From positions 1-64,000 of the forward strand of contig NZ_JAGPWC010000018.1 in assembly GCF_018119405.1 (NCBI RefSeq): 64,000 nt of DNA, given 5' to 3'. Within the stretch, counting starts at the first letter, position 1, and each line of letters begins with the position of its first letter. Positions 8,786-19,753 of this stretch are shown here, piece by piece. The DNA is from Massilia sp. ST3 (GTDB taxonomy: Bacteria; Pseudomonadota; Gammaproteobacteria; Burkholderiales; Burkholderiaceae_D). Both the position numbers and the translations under genes were made by a program. The notes beneath the pieces were generated by a model. It had not been told where the DNA came from. It made no database searches and was given only the letters and a program-made list of their open reading frames with translations.

Positions 8786-9802
8786 ATGACGCAATCGCCG
8801 CACTCGCCAGACCAGGATGTTACGGACGAGTTTCCGGACGAACCGGAAAGCGAGGGCGCGCTTGCGGCTGACGGCAACAGCGCCGAGGGCATGCTCCCCG
8901 GCGCGCCCGAGATCGAATCCGCAGTGGACACGGTCGACGAGCTGCGCAAGGTCTTGCAGGCCGAGCTCGCGACCGACACCACCCAGCACTACCTCAACCA
9001 GATCGGCGCGCGGCCGCTGCTGACGCCGAGCGAGGAAACCCACACAGCTACCCTCGCCAAGGCCGGCGACTTCGCCGCGCGCCAGAAGATGATCGAGCAC
9101 AACCTGCGCCTGGTCGTCTCGATCGCCAAGCACTACATCAACCGCGGCGTGGTGCTGCTCGACCTCATCGAGGAGGGCAACATCGGCCTCATGCGCGCCA
9201 TCGACAAGTTCGAGCCCGAGCGCGGTTTCCGTTTCTCGACCTACGCCACCTGGTGGATCCGCCAAAGCATCGAGCGCGCCATCATGAACCAGGCGCGCAC
9301 CGTGCGCCTGCCGGTGCACATGGTGCGCGAGCTGAACCAGGTGCTGCGCGCCAAGTACCACCTCGAGGCACAAAAGCACGACGGCAAGGACGCCTCGGCC
9401 GAGGACATCGCCAGCCTGGTCGGGCGGCCGGTGGAGGAGGTGCAGGACATCCTGACCCTGTCCGAGCACGCGGCCTCGCTCGATGCGCCGCTGGACAACG
9501 ATCCCCAATCGAGCCTGATGGACATGCTGCCCGACGAAGCCGAGGACAGCCCGGACCTGCGCGCCGAGCAGCACGAGATGACGGTGCTGGTGCGCGACTG
9601 GCTGGCCCGGCTGCCGGACAAGCAGCGCCTGGTGGTGACGCGGCGCTTCGGGCTGGACAACGACGACCCGGCCACGCTCGAGACCCTGGCGGAGGAGATG
9701 GGGGTGACGCGCGAGCGGGTGAGGCAGATCCAGCAGGAGGCGCTGGTCAAGCTCAAGCGGGCGATGGCGGCGCGGGGGGTGTTGAGGGATTCGTTGTTGT
9801 AG
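8786..9802 (+). CDS. rpoS: RNA polymerase sigma factor RpoS
   Basis: RpoS (338 residues) is the stationary-phase and general-stress sigma factor. Region 1.2 ([20 protein letters not shown]), region 2 ([18 protein letters not shown] through [17 protein letters not shown], the -10-binding helix), region 3 and region 4 ([19 protein letters not shown]-like helix-turn-helix at the C-terminus) are all present. The acidic N-terminal 55 residues are typical of betaproteobacterial RpoS. AGGAAGG lies 4 bp before the ATG, a strong ribosome site. It sits at the end of the surE-pcm-nlpD group, and in this arrangement transcription often starts inside nlpD. Confidence 0.96.
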   Translation: MTQSPHSPDQDVTDEFPDEPESEGALAADGNSAEGMLPGAPEIESAVDTVDELRKVLQAELATDTTQHYLNQIGARPLLTPSEETHTATLAKAGDFAARQKMIEHNLRLVVSIAKHYINRGVVLLDLIEEGNIGLMRAIDKFEPERGFRFSTYATWWIRQSIERAIMNQARTVRLPVHMVRELNQVLRAKYHLEAQKHDGKDASAEDIASLVGRPVEEVQDILTLSEHAASLDAPLDNDPQSSLMDMLPDEAEDSPDLRAEQHEMTVLVRDWLARLPDKQRLVVTRRFGLDNDDPATLETLAEEMGVTRERVRQIQQEALVKLKRAMAARGVLRDSLL

Positions 9803-10128
9803 CGTCGTTTGAGCTGGTGGTATGCATGCAAACTTAGGGGAATAATGTCAGTGGCATTGTTCCGGCCTTCGCCGGAACGACGGCTCATGCGATAGGGCTA
9901 AAGCAAGCAGTACCTCCTGCTCAAAGACCGTCATTCCCGCGAAGGCGGGAACCCAAGTTCTGCACCGTCCGAACAGCCGCACAGCCCGTCACATGGCATA
10001 GCAATAACCCCCCCGGTAGCGCCCACCCCAATTCCTTGCTATGATGCCCGCCGGGCCGTTTTCGGCCATTTTTTGTTTGTGACTCCTTGCGCAGCCTGTC
10101 CTGCGCCCCTTCCCATTTCGCTTTCATC
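9803..10128. other. Intergenic region holding a REPIN-like repeat pair
   Basis: This 326-bp gap between rpoS and rlmD contains no convincing gene. It carries two members of the dispersed CCCCGCGAAGGCGGGG-type palindrome in opposite orientation (see separate repeat entry) and about 165 bp of unremarkable sequence before rlmD. No clear promoter was seen. Confidence 0.7.
9855..9961. repeat. REPIN-like pair, family 1 (copy A)
   Basis: A minus-orientation element (TTCCGGCCTTCGCCGGAACG) at 9860-9879 and a plus-orientation element (GTCATTCCCGCGAAGGCGGG) at 9931-9950 face each other across about 50 bp. Each element is itself an imperfect hairpin, so the pair could form one long hairpin. It lies between co-directional rpoS and rlmD. 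Confidence 0.75.
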
Positions 10129-11538
10129 ATGCAAGAAACTTTCATCGACATCAAAGCCCTTGACGGCGACGCGCGCGGCGTCGGTCACCTGGAAAACGAG
10201 GACGGCACGCCGGGCAAGGTGATCTTCGTCGAAGGCGCGCTGCCGGGCGAGCGTGTCAGCTTCGAGACCCTGCGCAAGAAAAAGAACTGGGAATCCGGCC
10301 GCCTGGTCACCCTGCAGCGCGCCTCGTCGATGCGCGTGGAGCCCAAGTGCCAGCACTTCGGCTACTGCGGCGGCTGCTCGATGCAGCACCTGGAGCCGTC
10401 GGCCCAGGTCGCCATGAAGCAGCGCGTCCTCGAGGACAACCTGTGGCACCTCGGAAAAGTGAAGGCCGAGACCATCATGCGCCCGATGTACGGCCCGACT
10501 TGGGACTACCGCTACCGCGCGCGCCTGTCGGTGCGCTACGTGGCCAAGAAGGGTGGGGTGCTGGTCGGCTTCCACGAGCGCAGCTCGTCCTACGTGGCCG
10601 ACATCACCACCTGCGAGATCCTGCCGGACCACGTCGCCAGGATGCTGGTGCCGCTGCGCGAGCTGGTCGGCGCGCTCTCGATCTACAACCAGATGCCGCA
10701 GATCGAGGTGGCGATCGGCGAAGAGACCACGGTGCTGGTGCTGCGCATCATGGCGCCGCTGACCCCGGCCGACGAGACCCTGGTGAAGGCCTTCGCCGAC
10801 CAGTGGAACATCCAGTGGTGGCTGCAGCCGAAAGGCCCGGACACCGCTTATCCCTACTACCCGGAAGGCAAGGAGCTGTACTACACGCTGCCCGAGTTCG
10901 GCATCCGGATGCCGTTCAAGCCGACCGACTTCACCCAGGTGAACCACCACATCAACCGGGTGCTGGTGTCGAAGGCGCTGCGCCTGCTGGACGTGCAGCC
11001 GGACGAGCGCGTGGCCGACCTGTTCTGCGGCCTGGGCAACTTCACCCTGCCGCTGGCCACCAAGGCGCGCGAAGTCGTGGGCATCGAGGGCAGCACTGCG
11101 CTGACCACGCGCGCCCTGGACAACGCCAAGGCCAACGGCGTGGCGGAGAAGACCACCTTCTACACCCGCAACCTGTTCGAAGTCACCAAGGACGACCTGG
11201 TCGCCCTGGGCAAGTTCGACCGCATGCTGATCGACCCGCCGCGCGACGGCGCCATGGCCCTGTCGCTGGCGCTGGCCGACCTGCGCGAGACCCACGAGCA
11301 CCTGATGCCGCAGCGGATCGTCTACGTGTCCTGCAGCCCGTCGACCCTGGCGCGCGACGCGGGCATCCTGGTGCACAAGGCGGGCTATGTGATGAAGAAG
11401 GCGGGCGTGGTGAACATGTTCCCGCATACCTCGCACGTGGAGTCGGTGGGGGTGTTCGAGCTGGGGCCGAAGCCGGTGTCGGGGGCGGATTTCGATGCGG
11501 GTGCTGTCGTCGTCGCGGAACAGGGTGGCGAGCAGTAA
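10129..11538 (+). CDS. rlmD: 23S rRNA (uracil-1939-C5)-methyltransferase RlmD
   Basis: RlmD (469 residues) methylates U1939 of 23S rRNA with S-adenosylmethionine. Cysteines at residues 74, 80 and 83 (CQHFGYCGGC) match the iron-sulfur cluster ligands. The SAM-binding motif ADLFCGLGNFTLPLA follows, and the nucleophile C402 lies in YVSCSPSTLARD. A TRAM-like N-terminal domain occupies residues 1-65. ATG at 10129 starts at the family's expected N-terminus; an in-frame ATG at 10087 would add 14 residues and lacks a ribosome site. It is monocistronic and flanked by repeats. Confidence 0.94.
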   Translation: MQETFIDIKALDGDARGVGHLENEDGTPGKVIFVEGALPGERVSFETLRKKKNWESGRLVTLQRASSMRVEPKCQHFGYCGGCSMQHLEPSAQVAMKQRVLEDNLWHLGKVKAETIMRPMYGPTWDYRYRARLSVRYVAKKGGVLVGFHERSSSYVADITTCEILPDHVARMLVPLRELVGALSIYNQMPQIEVAIGEETTVLVLRIMAPLTPADETLVKAFADQWNIQWWLQPKGPDTAYPYYPEGKELYYTLPEFGIRMPFKPTDFTQVNHHINRVLVSKALRLLDVQPDERVADLFCGLGNFTLPLATKAREVVGIEGSTALTTRALDNAKANGVAEKTTFYTRNLFEVTKDDLVALGKFDRMLIDPPRDGAMALSLALADLRETHEHLMPQRIVYVSCSPSTLARDAGILVHKAGYVMKKAGVVNMFPHTSHVESVGVFELGPKPVSGADFDAGAVVVAEQGGEQ

Positions 11539-11556
11539 GCGTCTCGACTGTTCGTG

Positions 11557-11666
11557 AAACTTGGGCCCCCGCCTTCGCGGGGGTGACGGCCTTGAAGGCG
11601 ATGGCTGCGTTTGAAGTTGTCAATAACGCTTGATCCCTCATCCCCGCGAAGGCGGGGACCCAAGTT
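11557..11666. repeat. REPIN-like pair, family 1 (copy B)
   Basis: A minus-orientation element (AAACTTGGGCCCCCGCCTTC start) at 11557-11588 and a plus-orientation element (TCATCCCCGCGAAGGCGGGG) at 11638-11666 are separated by 49 bp. The arrangement and length match copy A. It lies downstream of rlmD, before the bidirectional terminator. Confidence 0.8.
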
Positions 11667-11706
11667 GGTCGCACATTGTTAGCTCACCCGTGCACCACGC
11701 ACCCAT

Positions 11707-11736
11707 AAAAAAACCGGCCCTCAGGCCGGTTTTTTA
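11707..11736. terminator. Bidirectional rho-independent terminator
   Basis: A perfect hairpin AACCGGCC-CTCA-GGCCGGTT at 11712-11731 is flanked by an A-run before and a T-run after, so it can terminate both rlmD (plus) and the convergent Bax-inhibitor gene (minus). Confidence 0.9.
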
Positions 11737-11751
11737 TCATACCCACAACAA

Positions 11752-12444
11752 TCAGTCATCCCCGCCCACGATGCCCAGCAGGCGCAGCAGGCTGGTGAAG
11801 ATGTTGTACACGTCCAGGTAGATCGCCAGGGTCGCGGTGATGTAGTTGGTCTCGCCGCCGTTGACGATGCGCTGCACGTCGAACAGGATGAAGGCCGAGA
11901 AGATGGCGATCGCCAGCACCGAGATCACGATGGTCAGCGCCGGGATGTGCAGGAAGATGTTGGCCACGGCCGCCAGGATCAGGACGACCACGCCGGCCAT
12001 CAGCCAGCTGCCCATGCCCGAGAAATCGCGCTCGCTGGTGGTGGCGATGCTGGCCATTACCGCGAACACGCAGGCGGTGCCGCCGAAGGCGGTCATGATC
12101 AGGCTGCCGCCATTGGAATAGCCCAGGGTGTGGCGCAGGAGCGGGGTCAGCATCAGGCCCATGAAGAAGGTGAAGCCGAGCAGGAAGGCCACGCCGGCCG
12201 CCGAGTTCTTGGTCTTCTCGATGGCGAACATGAAGCCGAAGGCGATCGCCATGAAGACGATGAAGCCCATGAAGCCGCTGAACATCGGCAGCTGCAGGGA
12301 CACGCCGACATAGGCGCCCAGGACGGTCGGGATCATCGACAGCGCGAGCAGCCAGTACGTGTTGCGCAACACCTTGTTGCGCGTTGCTACCTGGCCACCC
12401 TTGGTCAGGTCGACGGTACGATGCTGTTGCGTACTAGGGAACAT
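11752..12444 (-). CDS. Bax inhibitor-1/YccA family membrane protein
   Basis: This 230-residue protein has seven hydrophobic helices and ends in a short acidic tail (GIVGGDD), as in the UPF0005/TMBIM family. YNIFTSLLRLLGI near the C-terminus is the family signature. Bacterial members such as YccA and YbhL are inner-membrane proteins; YccA inhibits the protease FtsH, and BsYetJ is a calcium leak channel. A specific role here is not proven, though the FtsH modulators hflK/hflC lie elsewhere in this window. GGAGG lies 5 bp before ATG 12444, supporting the start. It is monocistronic. Confidence 0.92.
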   Translation of the reverse strand: MFPSTQQHRTVDLTKGGQVATRNKVLRNTYWLLALSMIPTVLGAYVGVSLQLPMFSGFMGFIVFMAIAFGFMFAIEKTKNSAAGVAFLLGFTFFMGLMLTPLLRHTLGYSNGGSLIMTAFGGTACVFAVMASIATTSERDFSGMGSWLMAGVVVLILAAVANIFLHIPALTIVISVLAIAIFSAFILFDVQRIVNGGETNYITATLAIYLDVYNIFTSLLRLLGIVGGDD

Positions 12445-12680
12445 AATGCCTCCGGTTGGATAAAAGGTACGTCACGCTCAGTCTACTCGAGCCGGCTTAA
12501 TCTGGCCTGAAAGGGGCGGGGTGGAGCGCGACGGTTTTTCGCCGTCACTGTAACACTCCGCTTGCCTTGGCCGCAATAGCCTCTATATGGGGGATATATG
12601 GTAAAATTAAAGGTTGATTGAGTTCCAAAGTTCTAACGAATTTCTCGATTCTAACCTTTCTTTTTATTGGAGTTTTTACA

Positions 12681-13094
12681 ATGGCAATCGAACGCACCCT
12701 GTCCATCATCAAGCCTGACGCAGTTGCAAAAAACGTGATCGGCCAAATCTACACCCGCTTCGAAAACGCTGGCCTGAAGATCGTTGCAGCGCGCATGACC
12801 CAGCTGACCCGCGAGCAGGCTGAAGGTTTCTACGCCGCTCACAAAGAGCGCGGCTTCTTCAACGACCTGGTCAGCTTCATGGTCTCGGGCCCGGTCATGA
12901 TCCAGGTTCTGGAAGGCGAAAACGCCGTCCTGGCGCACCGCGACCTGATGGGCGCGACCGATCCGAAGAAAGCTGAAAAAGGCACCATCCGCGCCGATTT
13001 CGCCGATTCGATCGACGCCAACGCGGTGCACGGTTCGGACGCTGTCGAAGCTGCAAAAGTCGAAATCGCTTACTTCTTCCCAGAGCTGAAGTAA
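12681..13094 (+). CDS. ndk: Nucleoside diphosphate kinase
   Basis: Ndk (137 residues, usual length about 141) transfers the gamma phosphate between nucleoside triphosphates and diphosphates through a phosphohistidine. The catalytic H117 lies in NAVHGSD, and the N-terminus [15 protein letters not shown] is a family hallmark. ATG 12681 is preceded by TTGGAG. A TTG-initiated extension upstream is unsupported. Codon use is noticeably less GC-extreme than in neighbouring genes, as often seen in highly expressed genes. A hairpin follows before rlmN. Confidence 0.97.
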   Translation: MAIERTLSIIKPDAVAKNVIGQIYTRFENAGLKIVAARMTQLTREQAEGFYAAHKERGFFNDLVSFMVSGPVMIQVLEGENAVLAHRDLMGATDPKKAEKGTIRADFADSIDANAVHGSDAVEAAKVEIAYFFPELK

Positions 13095-13114
13095 TCGGTT
13101 TCAAGCAATAAGAA

Positions 13115-13162
13115 CCGCTCGCCCGATGCCTCGGGCCCGGCGAGCGGGGAATGCATCATTTT
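13115..13162 (+). terminator. Hairpin downstream of ndk
   Basis: Arms CCGCTCGCC (13115-13123) and GGCGAGCGG (13139-13147) form a stem. A T-run follows only after a 10-base interval, so this may be a weak terminator or attenuator between ndk and rlmN. Confidence 0.5.
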
Positions 13163-13178
13163 TTAGGTATTGAACATC

Positions 13179-14347
<1,169 letters not shown>

Positions 14348-14348
<1 letters not shown>

Positions 14349-15148
14349 TGCGCGCCGCCGGCCGCGTCGCCGCCGCCTTGCTCCTCACGCTGCTGGCCGC
14401 CTGCGCCGGCCCGGGCGGCGCGTCCGCCGGCGGCGAACTCAAGACCGCGTCCGACGTGACGGCGGTCGAGAAGCGCGCGCAGATCCGCGTGCAGCTTGCG
14501 GTCGGCTACTACCAGGAAGGCAAGTACGACATCGCCCTCGACGAGGTCAAGCAGGCGATCGCCGTCTATCCCGAGTACGCCGAAGCCTACGGCCTGCGCG
14601 CCTTGATCTATACCGAGATGGGCCAGCTGGCCCTGGCCGACGAGAACTACCAGCACGCCCTGCGCATCGCGCCCGGCAATCCGGCCCTGTCGAACAACTA
14701 CGGCTCCTTCCTGTGCCAGTCGCTGAACAAGCCGGCCGAGGCGATGCGCCATTTCGATACCGCCCTCAAGAACCCGGCCTACGCCACGCCGGTGCGCGCC
14801 CTGGTGAACGCGGGCGTGTGCAGCATCAAGAACCGCAATATCGACGCGGCCGAGCGCTACCTGCTCGACGCCTTGCGTCTGAATCCCGATCTGCAGGCCA
14901 CGAATGCCGGCCTGGCGCGGGTCTACTTCGAGCGGCGCGACTACCAGCGCGCCGGTTTTTTCATTAACCGCCTGATCGATACCGCGAAACTCGACACGCT
15001 GCCGGCCGATACCCTGTGGCTGGCGATGCGGGTACAGCGCAAGCTGGGCGACCGGACCCACGAAGCCAGCCTGGCCGCGCAGCTGCGCAAGCGCTTCCCG
15101 GGTTCGCCGGAGTACGCCGCGTTCGAGCGCGGGGCCTTTGATGAGTGA
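14348..15148 (+). CDS. pilW: Type IV pilus biogenesis lipoprotein PilW/PilF
   Basis: This 266-residue lipoprotein has a signal peptide with lipobox LLAAC and then six TPR-type helical repeats (e.g. YPEYAEAYGLRALIYTEMGQ, the first of several). PilW/PilF is an outer-membrane pilotin that helps the PilQ secretin assemble. The place between rlmN and rodZ is conserved for this gene in betaproteobacteria, which supports the call. The start overlaps the rlmN stop by one base and the 3' end overlaps rodZ by eight. Confidence 0.9.
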
Positions 15149-16208
15149 GACACAGAACATGAACGAGCACGCAGACCAGCCGGGCGCCCCGGACAACCCG
15201 TCGGGCAACCCGGGCAAGACCCTCCAGACCCAGCGCGAAGCGATGGGCTGGACCGTGGAGCAGGTGGCCGACCAGCTCAAGCTGGCGCCGCGCCAGGTGG
15301 TGGCGCTGGAAGCGGGCGACTTCGCCTCGCTGCCGAGCCCGGCCGTGACGCGCGGCTTCGTGCGCGCCTACGCCAAGCTCCTCAAGATCGACGCCGCGCC
15401 GCTGGTGTCGATGATCGAACTGAACATGCCGCCGCAGGCCCAGGCGGGCGCTCCGATGGCGCGCCGCGAGCAGCGTCCGGCCGCCTTCAACGAGACCCGC
15501 TTCCCGATCGGCGGCAAGCGTACCCGCCTGCCGCTCGGCTGGATCGCCGCCGTACTGGTGGTCGGTGGCGTCGCCGCCGCGGCCTGGCAGCTGGGCGTGA
15601 TCCCGGGCAGCCGTCCGGCGGCCGACGCCAATCCGGCCGACGGCGTGGTGCTCGAGACCCCGGGCGTCGCCACCCCGGGCGTGGCCGCGCCCGCCACCAA
15701 CGGCGCCATCCAGGCCCCGCTGAACAACCCGTCGGTGCCGCTGATCTCGGTGCCGGCCCCGGCCGCCGAAGGTACGGCGCCTGCCGCCACCGGCGCCACG
15801 CCCGGCGTGACCGCGCCCACCGCCCCGCCGGCCACTACGCCGACCAACGCGCCGGTCAACGCGCCGGTGACGACCGCACCGGCGGGCGCCGCGCCCGCTC
15901 CGGCAACCGTTCCGCCCGCGGCCCCTGCCGCTGCCCCTGCCGCCGCCGCACCTGCCGCCGCGGCCGGCGCGAACACGCTGGTGCTGAACGTGCGCGAGGA
16001 TTCGTGGATCGAAGTGCGCCCGGCCGGCGGCGGCCGCCCGCTGCTGTCGCGCCTGGTGAAGGCCGGCAGCACCGAGACCCTGGAGCTCACCCAGCCGGTG
16101 AACCTGGTGGTCGGCGCGCCCTCGGGCGTGAGCGCGACCCTGCGCGGCGCCAGCGTCGCGCTGCCCCAGGTGCCGGGCAAGACCATCGCGCGCGTGTCCC
16201 TGAAATAA
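15141..16208 (+). CDS. rodZ: RodZ-type cell-shape protein
   Basis: The 355-residue protein has an N-terminal helix-turn-helix of the HTH_25 type (about residues 27-95, [20 protein letters not shown]). A single membrane span follows at about 132-151, then a long Ala/Pro/Thr linker and a C-terminal DUF4115 beta domain ([17 protein letters not shown] onwards). RodZ links MreB filaments to the wall-elongation machinery. The cytoplasmic HTH and periplasmic C-terminal domain match this topology. ATG 15141 is in frame with a preceding TTG. The operon continues to ispG 16 bp downstream. Confidence 0.9.
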   Translation: MSETQNMNEHADQPGAPDNPSGNPGKTLQTQREAMGWTVEQVADQLKLAPRQVVALEAGDFASLPSPAVTRGFVRAYAKLLKIDAAPLVSMIELNMPPQAQAGAPMARREQRPAAFNETRFPIGGKRTRLPLGWIAAVLVVGGVAAAAWQLGVIPGSRPAADANPADGVVLETPGVATPGVAAPATNGAIQAPLNNPSVPLISVPAPAAEGTAPAATGATPGVTAPTAPPATTPTNAPVNAPVTTAPAGAAPAPATVPPAAPAAAPAAAAPAAAAGANTLVLNVREDSWIEVRPAGGGRPLLSRLVKAGSTETLELTQPVNLVVGAPSGVSATLRGASVALPQVPGKTIARVSLK

Positions 16209-16224
16209 TCGAAACCGGAATTCC

Positions 16225-17511
16225 ATGACTTCGCTGAACGAACCCTGCATCCAGGACCCGATTCCATCCGGCCCGCTGGCGCGCCGCGCCAGCCGCAAGG
16301 TGCTGGTCGCCCATGGCGCCCGCCAGGTCTGGATGGGCGGCGACGCTCCGGTGGTGGTGCAGTCGATGACCAACACCGACACCGCCGACGTGATCGGCAC
16401 CGCGATCCAGGTGAAGGAGCTCGCGCGCGCCGGTTCCGAGATCGTGCGCATCACCGTGAACACCCCGGAAGCCGCCGCCGCCGTGCCGGCCATCCGCGAG
16501 CAGCTCGACCGCATGGAAGTCGACGTGCCGCTCGTGGGCGACTTCCACTACAACGGCCACCTGCTGCTGCGCGACTATCCCGAGTGCGCGCAGGCGCTGT
16601 CGAAGTACCGCATCAACCCGGGCAACGTGGGGCAGGGCGCCAAGCGCGACACCCAGTTCGCCCAGATGATCGAAATCGCCGCCAGGTACGACAAGCCGGT
16701 GCGCATCGGCGTCAACTGGGGCAGCCTGGACCAGTCGCTGCTGGCCCGCATCATGGACGAGAACGCGGCGCGCGCGAACCCGTGGAGCGCCCAGGCCGTG
16801 ATGTACGAAGCCCTGATCACCTCGGCGATCGAGAACGCCGTGCGCGCGGAAGAAGTGGGCCTGGCGCGCGACAAGATCATCCTGAGCTGCAAGGTGTCGG
16901 GCGTGCAGGACCTGATCGCGGTCTACCGCGAACTGGCGCGCCGCTGCGACTACCCGCTGCACCTTGGCCTGACCGAGGCCGGCATGGGCAGCAAGGGCAT
17001 CGTGGCCTCGACCGCCGCGCTGTCGGTGCTGCTGCAGGAAGGCATCGGCGACACCATCCGCATTTCGCTGACCCCGGAACCGGGCGGCGACCGCACCAAG
17101 GAAGTGGTGGTCGGCCAGGAGATCCTGCAGACCATGGGCCTGCGCAAGTTCACCCCGATGGTGATCGCTTGCCCGGGCTGCGGCCGTACGACGTCCACCG
17201 TGTTCCAGGAGCTGGCCGACAACATCCAGACCTTCCTGCGCGAGCAGATGCCGGAGTGGAAGAAGACCTATCCGGGCGTGGAGGCGATGAACGTGGCCGT
17301 GATGGGCTGCATCGTCAACGGGCCGGGCGAATCGAAGCACGCCAACATCGGCATCAGCCTGCCGGGCACGGGCGAATCGCCGGCCGCGCCGGTGTTCGTC
17401 GACGGCCAGAAGTTCGCCACCCTGCGCGGCGAGCGCATCGTCGACGAGTTCAAGACCATCGTGCTGGATTACGTGAAGAAGAATTACGGCAGGGAAGCCG
17501 TCACAGAATAA
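16225..17511 (+). CDS. ispG: 4-hydroxy-3-methylbut-2-enyl-diphosphate synthase (flavodoxin)
   Basis: IspG (428 residues) catalyses the penultimate step of the non-mevalonate isoprenoid pathway, a reductive ring opening on a [4Fe-4S] cluster. The N-terminal TIM-barrel part begins [20 protein letters not shown]-like. The cluster cysteines sit in [11 protein letters not shown] and [10 protein letters not shown] near the C-terminus. Its length is that of the proteobacterial form with a short insert (about 430 against 370 in E. coli), common in betaproteobacteria. It follows rodZ as in E. coli and precedes hisS. Confidence 0.96.
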   Translation: MTSLNEPCIQDPIPSGPLARRASRKVLVAHGARQVWMGGDAPVVVQSMTNTDTADVIGTAIQVKELARAGSEIVRITVNTPEAAAAVPAIREQLDRMEVDVPLVGDFHYNGHLLLRDYPECAQALSKYRINPGNVGQGAKRDTQFAQMIEIAARYDKPVRIGVNWGSLDQSLLARIMDENAARANPWSAQAVMYEALITSAIENAVRAEEVGLARDKIILSCKVSGVQDLIAVYRELARRCDYPLHLGLTEAGMGSKGIVASTAALSVLLQEGIGDTIRISLTPEPGGDRTKEVVVGQEILQTMGLRKFTPMVIACPGCGRTTSTVFQELADNIQTFLREQMPEWKKTYPGVEAMNVAVMGCIVNGPGESKHANIGISLPGTGESPAAPVFVDGQKFATLRGERIVDEFKTIVLDYVKKNYGREAVTE

Positions 17512-17515
17512 ATTT

Positions 17516-17600
17516 GTAGGGTGGGCAGGTCTCCTGCCCACGCGTTCGACCAGTGCATGCGCCGCTTGAACGCGTGGGCGGGGAACCCGCCCACCCTACG
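17516..17600. repeat. Inverted-repeat element, family 2 (copy A)
   Basis: The element starts GTAGGGTGGGC and ends GCCCACCCTACG, with internal GGTCTCCTGCCCACGCG and GCGTGGGCGGGGAACC hairpins, so it is a nested palindrome of 85 bp between ispG and hisS. The hisS ATG follows 18 bp later, so the element lies in its leader. It is related to the elements at 46196-46316 and 61678-61713. Confidence 0.8.
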
Positions 17601-17618
17601 ATAAAGAGAGCCAACAAT

Positions 17619-18950
17619 ATGTCCAAACCAGAAAAAATCGTCGCCATCAAAGGCATGAACGACATCCTCCCGACAAACGCACCGCTGTGGGAGCTGTTCG
17701 AGAACACCACCGAAACGATCCTGAAAAGCTACGGCTACCAGAAGATCGTCACCCCGATCGTCGAGGAAACCGGCCTGTTCGCGCGCGCCATCGGCGCCGT
17801 CACCGACATCGTCGAGAAGGAAATGTACTCCTTCGAAGACTCGATGAATGGCGACAAGCTGACCCTGCGCCCGGAAGGCACGGCCGGCGTGGTGCGCGCG
17901 GTGCTCGAGCATAACCTGGTCTACGACGGCCCCAAGCGCCTGTGGTACAAGGGCCCGATGTTCCGCCACGAGCGTCCGCAGCGCGGCCGCTACCGCCAGT
18001 TCTTCCAGTTCGGCGCCGAAGCCGTGGGCTTCTCGGGCCCGGACATCGATGCGGAACTGATCATGATGTGCCGCCGCCTGTGGGACGACCTGGGCATCCA
18101 GAACGTGCGCCTGGAGCTGAACTCGATCGGCAACGCCGACGAGCGCCTGCGCCACCGCGCCGACCTGATCGCCTACCTCGAGAAGCACGAGGACATCCTC
18201 GACGCCGAGGCCAAGCGCCGCCTGCACAGCAACCCGCTGCGCATCCTGGACACCAAGAACCCGGCCATGCAGGACATGGTCAACGCGGCGCCCAAGCTGC
18301 TCGACTACCTGGGCGAGGAGTCGCTGGCCCACCTCGAGGGCCTGAAGAAGATCCTCGACCGCAACGCGGTGCAGTACACCATCAACCCGCGCCTGGTGCG
18401 CGGCCTGGACTACTACAACCGCACCGTGTTCGAGTGGGTCACCGACGAACTGGGTTCGCAGGGCACCATCTGCGCCGGCGGCCGCTACGATCCGCTGATC
18501 GAGACCTTCGGCGGCAAGGCCACCCCGGCGGTCGGTTTCGCCATGGGCATGGAGCGCATCATCGAGCTGATGAAGGGCCTGGGCGAAGCCGCCGCCCCGA
18601 ACCAGTGCGACGTCTACATGGTCCACCAGGGCGAGGAAGCCCAGGCGCAAGCCTTCATCCTGGCCGAGCGCCTTCGCGATGCCGGCCTGGATGTTGTGTT
18701 ACATTGCGCAACGCCGGCGGGCGCGGGCAGCTTCAAGAGCCAGATGAAGAAGGCCGACGGCAGCGGCGCGGCCTTCGCCGTGATCATCGGCGAGGACGAG
18801 GTCGCGAGCAGCAAGGCGGCGGTCAAGGCGATGCGCGGCGAGTCCGGCGAGCAGCAGCAGGCCAGCGTGCCGTTCGAGGAAGTGGTCGACTACGTGGTCG
18901 ACCAGATCGTCGGCGACCACGATCACGACCACGTGCACTACCACCCATAA
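17619..18950 (+). CDS. hisS: Histidyl-tRNA synthetase
   Basis: HisRS (443 residues) charges tRNA-His. Class II motifs are visible: motif 2 region [20 protein letters not shown], the His-A signature [15 protein letters not shown], and motif 3 [14 protein letters not shown]. The anticodon-binding domain fills the last 110 residues. The protein ends in an unusual His/Asp-rich tail ([11 protein letters not shown]) after the normal C-terminus. ATG 17619 is the start of the conserved N-terminus; an in-frame ATG at 17553 lies within the upstream palindrome and is unlikely. The next gene, yfgM, lies 49 bp downstream. Confidence 0.97.
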   Translation: MSKPEKIVAIKGMNDILPTNAPLWELFENTTETILKSYGYQKIVTPIVEETGLFARAIGAVTDIVEKEMYSFEDSMNGDKLTLRPEGTAGVVRAVLEHNLVYDGPKRLWYKGPMFRHERPQRGRYRQFFQFGAEAVGFSGPDIDAELIMMCRRLWDDLGIQNVRLELNSIGNADERLRHRADLIAYLEKHEDILDAEAKRRLHSNPLRILDTKNPAMQDMVNAAPKLLDYLGEESLAHLEGLKKILDRNAVQYTINPRLVRGLDYYNRTVFEWVTDELGSQGTICAGGRYDPLIETFGGKATPAVGFAMGMERIIELMKGLGEAAAPNQCDVYMVHQGEEAQAQAFILAERLRDAGLDVVLHCATPAGAGSFKSQMKKADGSGAAFAVIIGEDEVASSKAAVKAMRGESGEQQQASVPFEEVVDYVVDQIVGDHDHDHVHYHP

Positions 18951-18999
18951 GCAAGCGTAAGCAGCACCCGATCCACCCACCAGAAAAACAGACAAGACA

Positions 19000-19671
19000 A
19001 TGGCATACGATCTCGAAGAACAGGAACAGATAGCGACCTTCAAGGCATTCTGGGCCAAGTACGGCAACATCATCACCTGGGTGCTGATCCTGGCGCTCGG
19101 CTCCTACGCCGCCTATAACTTCTGGAACAGCCACAAGCAGAAGCAGGCCGTCGAAGCCTCGGCCCTGTACGACGAGCTGCAGGCCTCGCTGACCGCCAAC
19201 GACAACGCCAAGGTGCAGCGCGTGGTGGGCGACATCCAGTCGAAGTACGAGGGCACCGCCTACGCCCCGATGGCCGCGCTGGCCGGCGCCAAGGCGGCCT
19301 TCGAGGCCAAGGACCTGAAGACCGCCAAGACCCAGCTGCAATGGGCGGTGGACCACGGCAATGACGAATACAAGTCGATCGCCAAGCTGCGCCTGGCGGG
19401 CGTGCTGCTCGACGAGAAGGCCTACGACGAGGCGCTCAAGCTGCTCGGCACCGAGTTCCTGCCGCAGTTCGCCGCCGAAGTGAACGACCGCAAGGGCGAC
19501 GTGCTGGTCGCGCAGAACAAGCTGGCCGAAGCACGCCAGGCCTATGTCGCGGCCCTGGCCGCCATGGACAAGAACAACCCGGGCCGCCAGCTGGTCCAGG
19601 TCAAGCTCGAAGCCATCGGCGGCACCGTCCCGGCCGAGCCGAAAGCGGCGGAACAGAAAGCGGCCGCCTAA
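19000..19671 (+). CDS. yfgM: YfgM family Sec-associated TPR protein
   Basis: This 223-residue protein has a short cytoplasmic N-terminus (MAYDLEEQEQIATFKAFWAK), a membrane span at about residues 21-40 and a periplasmic TPR-like domain. It matches YfgM (DUF2133), an ancillary subunit of the SecYEG translocon working with PpiD. Position between hisS and bamB is conserved. The last 15 residues are Ala/Glu/Lys-rich. A GC-rich hairpin at 19688-19718 separates it from bamB. Confidence 0.9.
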   Translation: MAYDLEEQEQIATFKAFWAKYGNIITWVLILALGSYAAYNFWNSHKQKQAVEASALYDELQASLTANDNAKVQRVVGDIQSKYEGTAYAPMAALAGAKAAFEAKDLKTAKTQLQWAVDHGNDEYKSIAKLRLAGVLLDEKAYDEALKLLGTEFLPQFAAEVNDRKGDVLVAQNKLAEARQAYVAALAAMDKNNPGRQLVQVKLEAIGGTVPAEPKAAEQKAAA

Positions 19672-19687
19672 GGCCATGTTTCAAGAG

Positions 19688-19724
19688 GCCCGCGCGCGCC
19701 TTCAGGGTGCGCGCGGGCTTTGCG
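19688..19724 (+). terminator. GC-rich hairpin between yfgM and bamB
   Basis: Arms GCCCGCGCGC (19688-19697) and GCGCGCGGGC (19709-19718) are followed by only TTTG, so this is a weak terminator or partial attenuator within the hisS-yfgM-bamB-der group. Confidence 0.5.
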
Positions 19725-19753
19725 TCTATTGTCTAGGAACAAGGTAAAAGAAT

